A stretch of DNA of 47,379 nt from Wuchereria bancrofti. Its lineage: Eukaryota; Nematoda; Chromadorea; Rhabditida; Onchocercidae. The translations under genes were made by a program, and so were the position numbers. The notes beneath the pieces are model-generated. The model was not told where the DNA came from. It made no database searches and saw only the letters and a list, made by a program, of their open reading frames with translations. The first letter of the stretch is position 1, and each line of letters starts with the position of its first letter. Location of the stretch: positions 71,767 through 119,145 of the forward strand of contig SSBO01000009.1 in assembly GCA_005281725.1 (NCBI GenBank), given 5' to 3'. Below, in pieces: positions 47,221 to 47,379 of this stretch.

Positions 47221-47379
47221 GTAGCGCAAACGGATCAGACAAAACCTCTGGATTTATCAGCTCTAAAAGTGAAAGAGAACGAGGACAGATCGCAAGGCTT
47301 ATCAGTGGAGGGAGTGAGTGATGAACGAATTAAACTGCTTGAACGCCTCGTTCCAATCGAAACACTAATGGAAGTAATG
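47221..47379 (+). CDS. Exon of an unrecognised gene with a PxDLS motif (partial, runs off right edge)
   Basis: Follows the acceptor ATTATTTAAG. It is open in one frame for all 53 codons, while the other two frames hit stops. It begins VAQTDQTKPLDLSALKVKE and ends ERLVPIETLMEVM. Base composition is much less AT-rich than its surroundings and the peptide is charged and hydrophilic, as expected of real coding sequence. KPLDLS fits the PxDLS motif by which many transcription regulators bind the CtBP co-repressor. That is a short motif and weak evidence on its own. The family cannot be named from this fragment. Confidence 0.6.

Overview
The window is AT-rich (roughly three quarters A+T) eukaryotic DNA. 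Its genes have many short introns, most ending in TTTTCAG or close variants, and several start codons sit a few bases after such an acceptor. This is the pattern of a nematode that uses spliced-leader trans-splicing; the long AT-rich introns and intergenic DNA would suit a spirurid (filarial-type) worm. That assignment is an inference. The assembly is a draft: it has a 16-N gap (5428-5443) and two single-N joins (12098, 42156), each next to duplicated sequence.

Layout. (1) 1-6801, minus strand: the 5' part of a gene running off the left edge. Four exons join in phase. The N-terminus carries a motif like the exon-junction-complex-binding motifs of SMG6/UPF3, followed by a low-complexity His/Gln region. 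(2) 6.8-21.9 kb: no confident gene. It holds microsatellites, two minisatellites, one possible tiny exon, and an exact 2,188-bp direct duplication around a single N that is almost certainly an assembly artefact. (3) 21922-27011, minus: a complete 14-exon NDOR1-type diflavin reductase (585 aa). (4) 27877-31730, minus: a complete 10-exon ZIP9/SLC39A9 zinc transporter (357 aa). (5) 32437-33058, minus: the last two exons of an unrecognised gene, with weaker candidate exons further upstream. (6) 33.1-38.9 kb: mostly unassigned, with several coding-like or GC-raised islands. (7) 38902-41504, plus: a complete 8-exon SLC35B4-type UDP-sugar transporter (328 aa). (8) 44130-44790, plus: a broken partial copy of its last two exons. 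(9) 47221 to the right edge, plus: an exon of an unrecognised gene with a PxDLS motif.

The genes share no obvious pathway. NDOR1 supplies electrons for cytosolic Fe-S assembly, ZIP9 moves zinc, and the SLC35B4-type protein carries UDP-sugars into the ER/Golgi. Three minus-strand genes (unknown, ZIP9, NDOR1) lie head to tail with gaps of about 0.7-0.9 kb, so co-transcription is possible but unproven. I found no undescribed multi-gene system. The most distinctive observations are a TG in place of the AG acceptor in NDOR1, a GC-AG intron in the UDP-sugar transporter, a duplicated exon fragment inside a ZIP9 intron, and the decayed 3' copy of the UDP-sugar transporter.
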